Positions 25,198-33,754 of a stretch of 64,000 bases of DNA are shown here, in pieces; position 1 is the stretch's first letter, and every line of letters starts with the position of its first letter. Source of the stretch: SZUA-87 sp041687805 (GTDB lineage Bacteria; Actinomycetota; Acidimicrobiia; Acidimicrobiales; Aldehydirespiratoraceae). The translations under genes were made by a program, and so were the position numbers. Location: positions 1-64,000 of the forward strand of contig JBDNJK010000031.1 in NCBI GenBank assembly GCA_041687805.1, written 5' to 3'. The notes beneath the pieces were generated by a model. That model did not search any database. It was given only the letters and a program-made list of their open reading frames with translations, and was not told where the DNA came from.

Positions 25198-25811
25198 CAG
25201 GAAACACCTCCCGGCAGGGTCTCTTTGGTGAACACCACGAAATCACTATTGATGATGTCGTAGGTGTTGAGTTCGGATGGGGTCAGGCAGTGAACCGACG
25301 GCAGGTTGCGAAAACTCAACCATGCGTTCTCGTTGGCGTCTGCGAGAACCATGAGGACCTTGCCATCGACACCAATGGCCTCCAGGGCCTTGACTGCGTC
25401 GCTGGTCTTGGGACCCTCGAACGACCATGAATCGACGACTATGACCTTGTCATCGGAGGCACGATCGGACAGAGCCGAACGAAGAGCCAAGCGAATCATC
25501 TTCTTGGGGGTCCGCTGGCTGTAATCGCGGGGGTGCGGGCCATGGGCCACGCCGCCACCACGCCACTGAGGCGAGCGAATCGAACCCTGACGAGCGCGAC
25601 CTGTGCCCTTCTGACGCCACGGTTTGGCACCGCCACCACGCACCTGAGCACGTGTCTTGGTGCTGTGTGTGCCGGCTCGACGAGCTGCCAATTGTGCGGT
25701 GACCACCTGATGCAATACCGGCATATTGGGTTCGATGCCGAAATACTCGTCGGAAAGTTCGACCTTTCCGGCGTCGGCGCCGGTCTGACTCTTGACAGAA
25801 ACGTTGCCCAT
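25197..25811 (-). CDS. rplD: 50S ribosomal protein L4
   Basis: The 204-residue protein has the tunnel-loop segment THSTKTRAQVRGGGAKPWRQKGTGRARQGSIRSPQWRGGG and the helical body with PKKMIRLALRSALSDRA. The extended loop lines the exit tunnel near L22. In enterobacteria L4 represses its own operon; no equivalent is proven here. The start follows rplC by one base. Confidence 0.98.
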   Translation of the reverse strand: MGNVSVKSQTGADAGKVELSDEYFGIEPNMPVLHQVVTAQLAARRAGTHSTKTRAQVRGGGAKPWRQKGTGRARQGSIRSPQWRGGGVAHGPHPRDYSQRTPKKMIRLALRSALSDRASDDKVIVVDSWSFEGPKTSDAVKALEAIGVDGKVLMVLADANENAWLSFRNLPSVHCLTPSELNTYDIINSDFVVFTKETLPGGVS

Positions 25812-25812
25812 G

Positions 25813-26451
25813 TCAGCTTCCCTTCACAGCGTTGCGGATCACGACGGTGCCGCCCTGGGGTCCGGGTACGGAGCCCCTGACCAGCAAGACCTGCGCCTCA
25901 GGGTCTGACTTGACGACCATGAGATTGAGGGTGGTGACCTTCTCGGCACCCATACGACCCGGGAGCTTCTTGCCCCGAAACACGCGAGATGGTGTGGCGC
26001 ATTGCCCGACCGATCCGGGCTTGCGATGGTTGCGATGGGCGCCGTGTGATGCGGGCGCACCTTTGAAGCCGTGACGCTTCATTGCACCGGCAAATCCTTT
26101 ACCACGTGAGACGGCGGTGACGTCCACGAGTTCGCCCTGGCTCAGAAGATCGGCCGATATCTCCTGGCCGACCGAGAATTCACTGACATCATCGAGGCGT
26201 AGCTCGACGAGCTTGCGGCCCGGCTCCACACCTGCTTTGGAGAAATGTCCGGCCTCTGGCCGGGAAAACTTCGATTCGTCCCGCACGCCAATTGTGACTT
26301 GGATGGCGCTGTAGCCCTCGTGTTCAGGTGTTTTCACCTGCACGACTCGACACGGCGACACGCGTAGGACCGTTACCGGGACGATGCGGTTCTCTTCGTC
26401 CCATACCTGCGTCATGCCGACTTTCTCGCCGACTATCGCCTTGGTGGCCAT
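25813..26451 (-). CDS. rplC: 50S ribosomal protein L3
   Basis: The 212-residue protein has IVGEKVGMTQVWDEENRIVPVTVL, the GFAGAMKRHGFKGAPASHGAHRNHRKPGSVGQ loop that reaches towards the peptidyl transferase centre, and LMVVKSDPEAQVLLVRGSVPG. It is the first gene of the S10-spc block here, because rpsJ lies elsewhere (29505-29825). Confidence 0.98.
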   Translation of the reverse strand: MATKAIVGEKVGMTQVWDEENRIVPVTVLRVSPCRVVQVKTPEHEGYSAIQVTIGVRDESKFSRPEAGHFSKAGVEPGRKLVELRLDDVSEFSVGQEISADLLSQGELVDVTAVSRGKGFAGAMKRHGFKGAPASHGAHRNHRKPGSVGQCATPSRVFRGKKLPGRMGAEKVTTLNLMVVKSDPEAQVLLVRGSVPGPQGGTVVIRNAVKGS

Positions 26452-26497
26452 GGTTGCTTCCTGTGGTCGTGATGCGTGGGCATCTGCTCACGCGAAC

Positions 26498-26523
26498 GCT
26501 CCGCACAGGCAAGCTGGCGGAGC
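26498..26523 (-). promoter_or_regulatory. Leader hairpin upstream of rplC
   Basis: GCTCCGC pairs with GCGGAGC and, after one bulged base, CAG pairs with CTG around a 5-base loop. The hairpin lies 47 nt before the rplC start inside the predicted leader. It is a candidate regulatory element for the ribosomal block. A second small stem, ACCGG-ATAAA-CCGGT, lies at 26581-26595. Confidence 0.4.
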
Positions 26524-26608
26524 GTCGTTAGGTTTTGCCGTGTGGTACCCGTGGGGCCTTCGCGGACTTCGATTTCGCCAACCGGATAAACCGGTGAGGC
26601 GAAGTGAC

Positions 26609-26637
26609 ATGGTAGCGCCACGATTGGAATGCACCAA
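26609..26637 (-). promoter_or_regulatory. Putative promoter of the rplC-led ribosomal block
   Basis: TTGGTG (26632-26637), a 17-bp spacer and TACCAT (26609-26614) lie about 160 bp upstream of rplC. With rpsJ moved away, this gap must hold the promoter of the S10-spc genes. Found by eye. Confidence 0.35.
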
Positions 26638-26684
26638 CCAGGGTCCGCTTCTCAGTTTCACAACACCACTAGCGTCGCTGGCCG

Positions 26685-27827
26685 ATGACAATGATGGACC
26701 AGTTGCCGTCCGGCACCAAAATTCCGCCCTGGATCATTAAGGCGATCGCCCTGTTCTGGCTCGGATGGGTGGCTGTCTACATCGGCACTGGGATGGTCCG
26801 CGCCCTCAGATCGTTCATTTTGGTCGTCTTGATCTCACTGTTCATTTCCTTTGCCGTCGAGCCGGCAGTCAACCGCCTCGAGACTTGGGGAATTCGCCGG
26901 GGCGCTGGCACCGGTTTGGTGTTCCTCTCCATCATTGCGCTCATGGCCGGATTCTCCGTTGCGGTTGGCGCTGCGCTCTCCACCCAGATCACCGAATTTG
27001 TCGATCAAGTTCCGGGCTACCTCGATGACATCGATGCTTGGATCTTCAGAAACTTCAACACCCACGTTGATTTCGACCAGATCCGCAAAGAGTTCGTCAC
27101 TGGTGGAGGCGTTCAGGGCTACGCAGGCACATTCGCCAACAACATCGTGGGGCTCGGCACCTTCGTCATCGGAATTCTGTTCCAGGCATTCACGGTATTG
27201 CTGTTCGTGTTCTACATGGTGGCCGAAGGACCCAAGTTCCGCAGAACAGTCTGCTCATTCCTTGAACCGGAAAGACAGGAAACGGTGCTGGCGATTTGGG
27301 ACCTCGCCATCGAGAAGACCGGCGGCTACATATACAGCCGCTCGATACTCGCGATTCTGTCAGCACTATCGCACTGGATCGTCTTCTCGATCATCGGTGT
27401 CCCGTTCCCGTTGCCGCTGGCGCTCTGGGTCGGGGTCGTGTCGCAATTCATACCCGTGATCGGCACCTACTTCGCCGGTGCCCTCCCCGTGCTCATAGCT
27501 GTCATCGACAAACCGAGCGAGGGACTCTGGGCGCTTGTCATGGTCATCATCTATCAGCAGATCGAGAACTACTTCTTTGCACCGAAAATCACTGCCCGCA
27601 CCATGGAGATTCACGTTGCCGTGGCGTTTGCTGCGGTGTTGATCGGCAGTGCGTTGCTGGGCGTCGTCGGCGCACTGTTGGCCCTTCCGTTCACGGCCAC
27701 GGTGCAAGGATTCGTATCGGGATATCGCAGCCATCACGACATCGGGGAAAACGCTCTGGCGGCGAGCGCACAGCGACGTAGTCGACGGCGCAAACGGGGT
27801 GGGTCCGCTGAGAAGATCGTGCCCTGA
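26685..27827 (+). CDS. PerM/AI-2E family membrane transporter
   Basis: The 380-residue protein has about eight hydrophobic segments in the pattern of the PF01594 family. Two pairs are near the N-terminus (about 17-50 and 60-90), and a soluble stretch follows (about 95-150) with VDQVPGYLDDIDAW. A C-terminal group contains SQFIPVIGTYFAGALPVLIA and YQQIENYFFAPKI. Members export small molecules or act as ion antiporters; the substrate here is unknown. The C-terminus is Arg/Lys-rich. It is encoded opposite to the ribosomal genes. No clear Shine-Dalgarno is seen before the ATG. Confidence 0.88.
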   Translation: MTMMDQLPSGTKIPPWIIKAIALFWLGWVAVYIGTGMVRALRSFILVVLISLFISFAVEPAVNRLETWGIRRGAGTGLVFLSIIALMAGFSVAVGAALSTQITEFVDQVPGYLDDIDAWIFRNFNTHVDFDQIRKEFVTGGGVQGYAGTFANNIVGLGTFVIGILFQAFTVLLFVFYMVAEGPKFRRTVCSFLEPERQETVLAIWDLAIEKTGGYIYSRSILAILSALSHWIVFSIIGVPFPLPLALWVGVVSQFIPVIGTYFAGALPVLIAVIDKPSEGLWALVMVIIYQQIENYFFAPKITARTMEIHVAVAFAAVLIGSALLGVVGALLALPFTATVQGFVSGYRSHHDIGENALAASAQRRSRRRKRGGSAEKIVP

Positions 27828-27863
27828 CTCAATTCGCGCTGTGCTAGTGCAGGTCGGGCCAAC

Positions 27864-28553
27864 TCAGGCGGTCATGATTGCGCTGTCGACCAAGCGGCTC
27901 CGGCGATCCTGGTCTGCCCGAAAGTTGGTGAAGTAGACCGCCGCTTCGGTGCGACTACTCATATTCAGTTTCCGGAGCACGTTCGACACGTAGTTCTTCA
28001 CCGTCTTCTCAGCCAAGTTCATTCGACCGGCTATCTGTCGATTGGTCAGACCCTCGGAGAGGTGATCCAGCAATCGGCGCTCCTGAGGGCTGAGATTGTC
28101 GAGAGCGGATCCATTCTGCACGCGTGATCCACCAGAGCGCACGCGCTCCAACAATTGGCGGGTGAGAGTTGGGTCAATGAGTGTTCCGCCTCCAGCTACG
28201 AGACGAATGGACCTCACCAATTCTCCGCCGTCGGTGCGCTTCAGCAGGAATCCCGACGCATCGGCCCGGATGGCGCTAAGCAATACGTCATCGTTTGAAT
28301 AGGACGTAAGGATGAGGCACGCGACGTCATCGGTTTGGCCCATGACGCCACTACACACATCGAGGCCATTACCATCCGGGAGCCTGAGGTCCAGCAGGGC
28401 AACGTCGGGCTTCATCGCGATGATCTGGCGAAGACCCTCGACGGCTGTTCCCGCCTCGCCAATCACCTCGATGTCTTCCTCGCGATCGAGCACCGCTTTT
28501 AGCCCTTCACGAACCAATTCGTGGTCATCCACGAGAAACACTCGAATCATCAT
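27864..28553 (-). CDS. DevR/DosR-like NarL-family response regulator
   Basis: The 229-residue protein has a receiver domain (about 1-120) with the acidic pocket D9-D10, the phosphoacceptor D55 in LLDLRLPDG and the lysine in GFLLKRTDG. The LuxR-type HTH domain covers about 150-212. Its recognition segment LAEKTVKNYVSNVLRKL is nearly identical to that of mycobacterial DosR, and SEGLTNRQIAGRMNL also matches. DosR controls the response to hypoxia, NO and CO. No sensor kinase gene is adjacent, so it is an orphan here. A DosR-box-like site lies upstream at 28696-28713. Confidence 0.92.
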   Translation of the reverse strand: MMIRVFLVDDHELVREGLKAVLDREEDIEVIGEAGTAVEGLRQIIAMKPDVALLDLRLPDGNGLDVCSGVMGQTDDVACLILTSYSNDDVLLSAIRADASGFLLKRTDGGELVRSIRLVAGGGTLIDPTLTRQLLERVRSGGSRVQNGSALDNLSPQERRLLDHLSEGLTNRQIAGRMNLAEKTVKNYVSNVLRKLNMSSRTEAAVYFTNFRADQDRRSRLVDSAIMTA

Positions 28554-28676
28554 CGGATCCTCTCATCTATCGGCCCCATCGTGCCGCCACCACCCCATCG
28601 GTCCCATGCCGCCACTTACTTGACCGCCTTGACCCCCGAGTCATCAAATACGAGTTGCGCGGCCCATGCCCGTCAT

Positions 28677-28692
28677 GACATTAGTAAATGTC
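28677..28692. promoter_or_regulatory. Perfect inverted repeat upstream of the SLH gene
   Basis: GACATT-AGTA-AATGTC is a perfect 6-bp dyad with a 4-base spacer, 4 bp from the DosR-box-like site. It may be an operator for a second regulator or part of a composite control region between the two divergent genes. Confidence 0.45.
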
Positions 28693-28695
28693 TAG

Positions 28696-28713
28696 GTGGG
28701 ACGATCGGCCCAC
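28696..28713. promoter_or_regulatory. DosR-box-like palindrome
   Basis: GTGGGACGATCGGCCCAC contains GGGAC-GATC-GGCCC, an exact fit to the core GGGNCNNNNGNCCC of the mycobacterial DosR box. It is palindromic except for one pair. It is centred about 43 bp before the SLH gene start, a typical activator position. The divergent gene encodes a regulator with a DosR-type recognition helix. Confidence 0.6.
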
Positions 28714-28747
28714 GCATGAGCTACCGTCAGGCGGAATGTAGAAACCT

Positions 28748-29401
28748 ATGGGAGGACCATTAACGACCATACGAATCACCAAGCTACGTTTCGGCGCGCT
28801 TCTACTCGCCGTAACGCTGCTTGTACCATCCGCAGCGTGGGCAACCCACGTGTTCATCGACGTGCCCGATACATCGCCCTTCGCGGCAGACATCGAATGG
28901 GCATCCACGAACGGCATCACATCAGGTCGCGACGGTGTCCATTTCGAACCCGGCATCAACGTGACCCGCCAGGAAAGCGTGGCATTTTTAAAGCGCTACA
29001 ACGACAACGTCGCCGCTCCGGCCACCGCCGCGAACACCGCTGCGATTGCCGCACTTCCGTCGGTGATGTGGGCGCGAGTGGCCGCGAACGGAACGGTCGA
29101 AGCCTCCAGCGGCAGCGTTACCGTGAACCACGCTGGCACCGGGTTTTTCGACGTCACGTTTCCCCAGAACGTCGGGAACTGTGCCATCCAAACCGCTCTA
29201 TACATGCGATCTAACGGTTTCGCGCTGGGCCTTATCGGGCTTGCGTACTTGCATGAGGGATTCACCTACGCCAACGACAACGATTCCGTAAACGACGGAA
29301 CTGTTCGCGCCTTTACCGCCACGCACGATTTGACTAGCGCTAGCGGTAACGATTTCGGCGTCAATATCGATCTGCCGTTCACAATCACCGCCAACTGCTA
29401 A
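28748..29401 (+). CDS. Secreted S-layer homology (SLH) domain protein
   Basis: The 217-residue protein has a signal peptide (basic KLRFG, then a hydrophobic core) with likely cleavage after AWA (residue 32). One SLH motif follows at about 36-82 (FIDVPDTSPFAADIEWASTNGITSG and VTRQESVAFLKRY). SLH motifs usually bind cell-wall polymers. The C-terminal part (about 95-217) is Gly/Thr/Asn-rich with two cysteines and is not recognised. The start is uncertain: GGGAGG lies just inside the ATG codon, so the message may be leaderless. The gene probably belongs to the DosR-like regulator beside it. Confidence 0.8.
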   Translation: MGGPLTTIRITKLRFGALLLAVTLLVPSAAWATHVFIDVPDTSPFAADIEWASTNGITSGRDGVHFEPGINVTRQESVAFLKRYNDNVAAPATAANTAAIAALPSVMWARVAANGTVEASSGSVTVNHAGTGFFDVTFPQNVGNCAIQTALYMRSNGFALGLIGLAYLHEGFTYANDNDSVNDGTVRAFTATHDLTSASGNDFGVNIDLPFTITANC

Positions 29402-29423
29402 CACTGCAGGACCCCGCACGCGG

Positions 29424-29455
29424 AAGAGCCCCGGACTTTCGTCCGGGGCTCTTTT
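29424..29455 (+). terminator. Rho-independent terminator of the SLH gene
   Basis: A 13-bp perfect stem (AAGAGCCCCGGAC / GTCCGGGGCTCTT) with loop TTTC lies 23 bp after the stop codon and runs into TTTT on the plus strand. It separates the gene from the convergent rpsJ. Confidence 0.9.
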
Positions 29456-29504
29456 CATGTGCAAGCACATTCGGCGTCGCTGCGCCGTTCAATGATCTTC
29501 GATC

Positions 29505-29825
29505 TCAACTCTGCTGGATCTTAATTTCGATGTCGACTCCGGCCGGCAGGTCGAGCCGTTGCAACGAATCGACCGTCTTGGGAGTGGGATCGAGGATGTC
29601 GAGCAGACGCTTGTGAATGCGCATCTCGAAGTGCTCTCTCGAGTCCTTGTCCTTGAACGGGCCCTTCACGACCGTGAAGCGATGCTTCTCGGTCGGCAAC
29701 GGGATCGGTCCCGACATGGTGGCGTTCGTCCGCTTCACCGTCTCGACAATCTTCTTCGTCGACTGATCGATGATCTCGTGGTCGTAGGCCTTCAGCCGGA
29801 TCCGGATCTTCTGCCCTGTAGCCAT
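29505..29825 (-). CDS. rpsJ: 30S ribosomal protein S10
   Basis: The 106-residue protein has KIRIRLKAYDHEIIDQSTKKIVETVKRTNA and the loop GPIPLPTEKHRFTVVKGPFKDKDSREHFEMRIHKRL. S10 is also NusE, the antitermination partner of NusG. It lies 8 bp after tuf and ends the str operon. Its usual downstream partner rplC is 3 kb away beyond an inserted island. Confidence 0.98.
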   Translation of the reverse strand: MATGQKIRIRLKAYDHEIIDQSTKKIVETVKRTNATMSGPIPLPTEKHRFTVVKGPFKDKDSREHFEMRIHKRLLDILDPTPKTVDSLQRLDLPAGVDIEIKIQQS

Positions 29826-29833
29826 TGTCAGCC

Positions 29834-31021
29834 TTACTTAGTGATCTTGGTGACAGAACCAGCGCCAACGGTGCGCCCACCCTCACGGATGGCGAAACGA
29901 AGACCCTCGTCCATGGCGATCGGGTGGATCAGCTCCACGTGCATCGTGGTGTTGTCGCCAGGCATGCACATCTCGGTGCCTTCAGGCAAGGTGATGTTGC
30001 CGGTGACATCAGTGGTGCGGAAGTAGAACTGCGGGCGATAGTTGGAGAAGAACGGCTTGTGACGGCCACCCTCGTCCTTGCTCAGCACGTAGACCTGTGC
30101 TTCGAAGTCGGTGTGGGGGGTGATGCTGCCGGGCTTGGCCAGCACCTGGCCACGCTGGACCTCGTCCTTGTCGATGCCACGCAGAAGCGCGCCGATGTTG
30201 TCGCCAGCGCGACCCTCATCGAGAAGCTTGCGGAACATCTCCACGGCGGTGCAGACGGTCTTGGACGTGTCCTTGATACCCACGATTTCCAGCTCGTCGC
30301 CAGTGTGAACGATGCCCTGTTCGACACGACCGGTGACAACGGTGCCGCGACCGGTGATCGAGAAGACATCTTCGATCGGCATGAGGAAGGGCTTGTCGAC
30401 ATCACGCTCGGGAGTCGGGATGTATTCGTCGACCTTCTCCATGAGCTCCAAGATGCCGGCTGCCGCATCGGCGTCGCCTTCGAGAGCCTTGAGAGCGGAC
30501 ACACGAATGATCGGCGTGTCGTCGCCCGGAAAGTCGTACTCGTCGAGCAGTTCGCGGACTTCCATGTCGACCAATTCGAGAAGTTCCTCGTCGTCGACCA
30601 TGTCAACCTTGTTGAGCGCAACAACGATCTTCGGCACGCCAACCTGACGGGCAAGCAGCACGTGCTCACGAGTCTGAGGCATGGGACCATCGGCTGCGGA
30701 CACAACAAGAATGGCACCGTCGACCTGGGCCGCACCGGTGATCATGTTCTTGATGTAGTCGGCGTGCCCGGGCATGTCGACGTGCGCGTAATGACGATTG
30801 GGTGTCTCGTACTCGACGTGAGACACGTTGATGGTGATGCCGCGTTCACGCTCTTCGGGAGCGTTGTCGATGTTGGCGAATTCGGTGAAGGACGTGCCTT
30901 CGACCTTTTCGGACAGCACCTTGGTGATTGCGGCGGTCAGTGTGGTTTTGCCGTGGTCGATATGGCCCATGGTGCCCACATTTACGTGGGGCTTCGACCT
31001 ATCGAAATGCTCCTTGCCCAT
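29834..31021 (-). CDS. tuf: Elongation factor Tu
   Basis: The 395-residue GTPase delivers aminoacyl-tRNA to the ribosome. The G domain has GHIDHGKTT (P-loop), DMPGHADY in switch II and NKVDMVDD. Domain 2 contains GTVVTGRVEQG. Domain 3 contains YFRTTDVTGNITLPEG and ends GAGSVTKITK. The switch II residue before PGHADY is Met rather than the usual Cys. It lies between fusA (41 bp) and rpsJ (8 bp). Confidence 0.98.
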   Translation of the reverse strand: MGKEHFDRSKPHVNVGTMGHIDHGKTTLTAAITKVLSEKVEGTSFTEFANIDNAPEERERGITINVSHVEYETPNRHYAHVDMPGHADYIKNMITGAAQVDGAILVVSAADGPMPQTREHVLLARQVGVPKIVVALNKVDMVDDEELLELVDMEVRELLDEYDFPGDDTPIIRVSALKALEGDADAAAGILELMEKVDEYIPTPERDVDKPFLMPIEDVFSITGRGTVVTGRVEQGIVHTGDELEIVGIKDTSKTVCTAVEMFRKLLDEGRAGDNIGALLRGIDKDEVQRGQVLAKPGSITPHTDFEAQVYVLSKDEGGRHKPFFSNYRPQFYFRTTDVTGNITLPEGTEMCMPGDNTTMHVELIHPIAMDEGLRFAIREGGRTVGAGSVTKITK

Positions 31022-31062
31022 TGCTTTTCCTCGTTAGCTTCTTGTGTGAGACCGATTGACGA

Positions 31063-33147
31063 TCATTCGCCGCGTACGCGGGCGACGATTTCTGTTTGGA
31101 CATTTGCTGGGGTGGGCTGGTACGAATCAAATTGCATCGTATAGGTGGCCCGTCCCTGTGTGCGTGAACGCAGATCGGTACTGTATCCGAACATCTCGGA
31201 TAGTGGCACCAATGCGTCCACGACTTGGTTGTTGCCTCGCTGCTCGGTGCCTTGCACCTGACCGCGACGGGAGTTCATGTCGCCGACGACATCGCCCAGA
31301 TAGCCGTCGGGGGTGACAACTTCGACAGCCATTACCGGCTCAAGAAGAACCGGCTTGGCCTTCGGAGCGATATCGCGGAACCATGCGTTACCGGCGATCT
31401 TGAAAGCCATTTCCGACGAGTCGACGTCGTGAGTCTTGCCGTCGGTGAGAGTGACCTTCACGTCGACCGTGGGGAAACCTGCGAGCACACCGTTGCTCAT
31501 GGCTTCCCTCACACCTTCACCCACCGGCTTGATGTATTCCTTGGGAATCGACCCACCGGTAATCTTGCTCTCGAATTCGTAGCCTTTGCCTGGATTCGGC
31601 TCGATGGTGGCGCTGATAACGGCGAACTGTCCGGTGCCACCCGTCTGCTTCTTGTGGGTGTAGGTGTATCCCTCGATCGTCTTGGTGATGGTCTCGCGGT
31701 AGGCAACCTGTGGCTTGCCCACGGTGGCCTCGACCTTGAATTCACGCCTCATTCGGTCGACGAGCACGTCGAGATGCAACTCGCCCATGCCGGCAATGAT
31801 GGTCTGTGCAGTCTCTTCGTCGGTGCGGACCTGGAAGGTGGGATCCTCCTCAGCCAGACGCGTCAAGGCGACGCCCATCTTCTCTTGGTCGGACTTCGTC
31901 TTCGGCTCGACCGCAACGTGGATGACCGGATCGGGGAAGTCGAGATTCTCCAACGTGATCGGATTGGACGGATCACACAGGGTGTCGCCGGTGCGGGTGT
32001 TCTTGATACCGATGCCAGCGGCGATGTCGCCGGTGAAAACCGCGTCCTTGTCGACACGATCGTTGGCGTGCATCTCGAGAATGCGGCCCATTCGGTCCTT
32101 GTTGAAGGTGCGAGTGTTGAGAACCGGGCTGCCCTTGTCGAGATGACCGCTGTAGACGCGGAAGAAGGTGAGTCGGCCGACATGGGGGTCGGTGGCGATC
32201 TTGAATGCGAGAGCTGCGAACGGCTCACTGTCGTCGGCCTTGCGCTCAAGCTCGGCGCCGGTCTTGGGATCGACGCCCTTCACAGGCGGAACATCAAGGG
32301 GAGAAGGAAGGAAATCGACCACGGCGTCGAGCAGCGGCTGAACGCCCTTGTTCTTGAACGCTGAGCCATTCAGAACCGGCACCAGCTCACCTGCGAGCGT
32401 TCCCTTACGAATGGCAGCCTTGAGCTGACCATCGGAAACCTCTTCATCTTCGAGAACCTTGATCATCAGGTCTTCGTCGTAGTCGGCCGCGACTTCCAGC
32501 AACTCCGCACGGTAGAGCTCGGCATCGTCGGCCAAGTCGGCCGGAATATCGACCTCGTCCCAGCTTGCACCGAGATCCTCGCTGTGCCAGATCAAGGCCT
32601 TCATCTTGACCAGATCGATGACGCCCTTGTAGTCGGCTTCCGCACCGATCGGTAGCTGCATGACAGCCACACGGTCAGTTAGGCGTTCCTTGATGGTGTC
32701 GAGAACGTAGTAGAAGTCGGCACCGGTGCGGTCCATCTTGTTGATGAAGCACATTCGTGGCACCGAATAGCGATCGGCCTGACGCCACACCGTCTCGGTC
32801 TGGGGTTCGACGCCGGCGACGCCGTCGAACACAGCAACTGCGCCATCGAGCACACGCAGCGAGCGCTCCACCTCGACGGTGAAGTCGACGTGGCCGGGGG
32901 TGTCGATGATGTTGATGCGGTGATCCTTCCAAATGCAGTGGGTGGCAGCCGAGGTGATGGTGATGCCACGCTCCTGCTCCTGCTCCATCCAGTCCATCGT
33001 GGCTGCGCCATCGTGGACCTCACCGATTTTGTATGACCGGCCGGTGTAGTAGAGAATCCGCTCGGTGGTCGTGGTCTTGCCCGCATCGATGTGGGCCATG
33101 ATCCCGATGTTGCGGGTTCGCTGGAGGGGGTAGCGCTTCTCGGCCAT
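31063..33147 (-). CDS. fusA: Elongation factor G
   Basis: The 694-residue translocation GTPase has the P-loop AHIDAGKTT (18-26), DTPGHVDFT and NKMDRTGADF in the G domain. Domain II follows, and domain IV contains YRETITKTIEGYTYTHKKQTGGTGQFA. The frame runs to 33213, but the ATG at 33147 follows AAGGAAATCAAC and gives MAEKRYPLQRTRNIGIMAHID. It belongs to the str operon between rpsG and tuf. Confidence 0.98.
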   Translation of the reverse strand: MAEKRYPLQRTRNIGIMAHIDAGKTTTTERILYYTGRSYKIGEVHDGAATMDWMEQEQERGITITSAATHCIWKDHRINIIDTPGHVDFTVEVERSLRVLDGAVAVFDGVAGVEPQTETVWRQADRYSVPRMCFINKMDRTGADFYYVLDTIKERLTDRVAVMQLPIGAEADYKGVIDLVKMKALIWHSEDLGASWDEVDIPADLADDAELYRAELLEVAADYDEDLMIKVLEDEEVSDGQLKAAIRKGTLAGELVPVLNGSAFKNKGVQPLLDAVVDFLPSPLDVPPVKGVDPKTGAELERKADDSEPFAALAFKIATDPHVGRLTFFRVYSGHLDKGSPVLNTRTFNKDRMGRILEMHANDRVDKDAVFTGDIAAGIGIKNTRTGDTLCDPSNPITLENLDFPDPVIHVAVEPKTKSDQEKMGVALTRLAEEDPTFQVRTDEETAQTIIAGMGELHLDVLVDRMRREFKVEATVGKPQVAYRETITKTIEGYTYTHKKQTGGTGQFAVISATIEPNPGKGYEFESKITGGSIPKEYIKPVGEGVREAMSNGVLAGFPTVDVKVTLTDGKTHDVDSSEMAFKIAGNAWFRDIAPKAKPVLLEPVMAVEVVTPDGYLGDVVGDMNSRRGQVQGTEQRGNNQVVDALVPLSEMFGYSTDLRSRTQGRATYTMQFDSYQPTPANVQTEIVARVRGE

Positions 33148-33282
33148 GTTGATTTCCTTGGGTTGCGCCACTGCGGCGCCTTGCTTGAGATGTTTGGGAG
33201 GCGGACACACCACGACCGGGCATAGTGCCCGGTCGCAGATTTCTTTAGATGTAGTTTGACGAAAGCGCGGGTTGGCCAGCTG

Positions 33283-33753
33283 CTACCAGCGGTAGTGAGC
33301 GAAGGCCTTATTGGCATCCGCCATCTTCTGAAGATCTTCACGGCGCTTCACAGAACCGCCGATGCCGTTGCTGGCATCAAGGATCTCGTTGGCCAAACGT
33401 TCGGCCATGGTGCGCTCGCGACGGTCGCGGGAGTAGCTCACGAGCCAACGCACGGCAAGGGTGGTGGCACGGCGAGGACGAACCTCGACCGGGACCTGGT
33501 AGGTGGCGCCGCCAACACGACGGCTGCGAACCTCGAGCTGCGGACGAACATTGTCGACTGCTCGCTTGAGAGCACTCACAGGCTCGGTGCCGGTCTTGGT
33601 CTCGACGATTGAAAGAGCGTCGTAAACGATGCGCTCAGCAAGGCTTCGCTTGCCACGTTGGAGGACCTTGTTGATGAACTGGGTTACCAGAACCGAATTG
33701 TGAATCGGATCGGGGCGAAGTTCGCGGCGTTGGGCCGGACCTTTACGAGGCAC
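33283..33753 (-). CDS. rpsG: 30S ribosomal protein S7
   Basis: The 156-residue protein has PRKGPAQRRELRPDPI, FINKVLQRGKRSLAERIVYDAL and RGGATYQVPVEV-type core residues (RVGGATYQVPVEVRPRRATTLA). The GTG at 33753 lies one base after the rpsL stop with AAGGAAGG upstream and gives the standard length; the longer frame to 33852 is not conserved. S7 nucleates the 30S head and contacts E-site tRNA. Confidence 0.97.
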   Translation of the reverse strand: MPRKGPAQRRELRPDPIHNSVLVTQFINKVLQRGKRSLAERIVYDALSIVETKTGTEPVSALKRAVDNVRPQLEVRSRRVGGATYQVPVEVRPRRATTLAVRWLVSYSRDRRERTMAERLANEILDASNGIGGSVKRREDLQKMADANKAFAHYRW

Positions 33754-33754
33754 G

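Noticed and set aside
28598..28611. Second DosR box near the response regulator start
   Set aside because: Only one half-site (GGGAC) is present; the right half does not fit.
29825..31144. Open frame of 439 codons on the plus strand opposite tuf
   Set aside because: Antisense shadow of EF-Tu, which is complete on the other strand.
31225..32364. Open frame of 379 codons opposite fusA, and a similar one at 37242-38384 opposite rpoC
   Set aside because: Both lie wholly within highly conserved genes on the minus strand and show no motifs.
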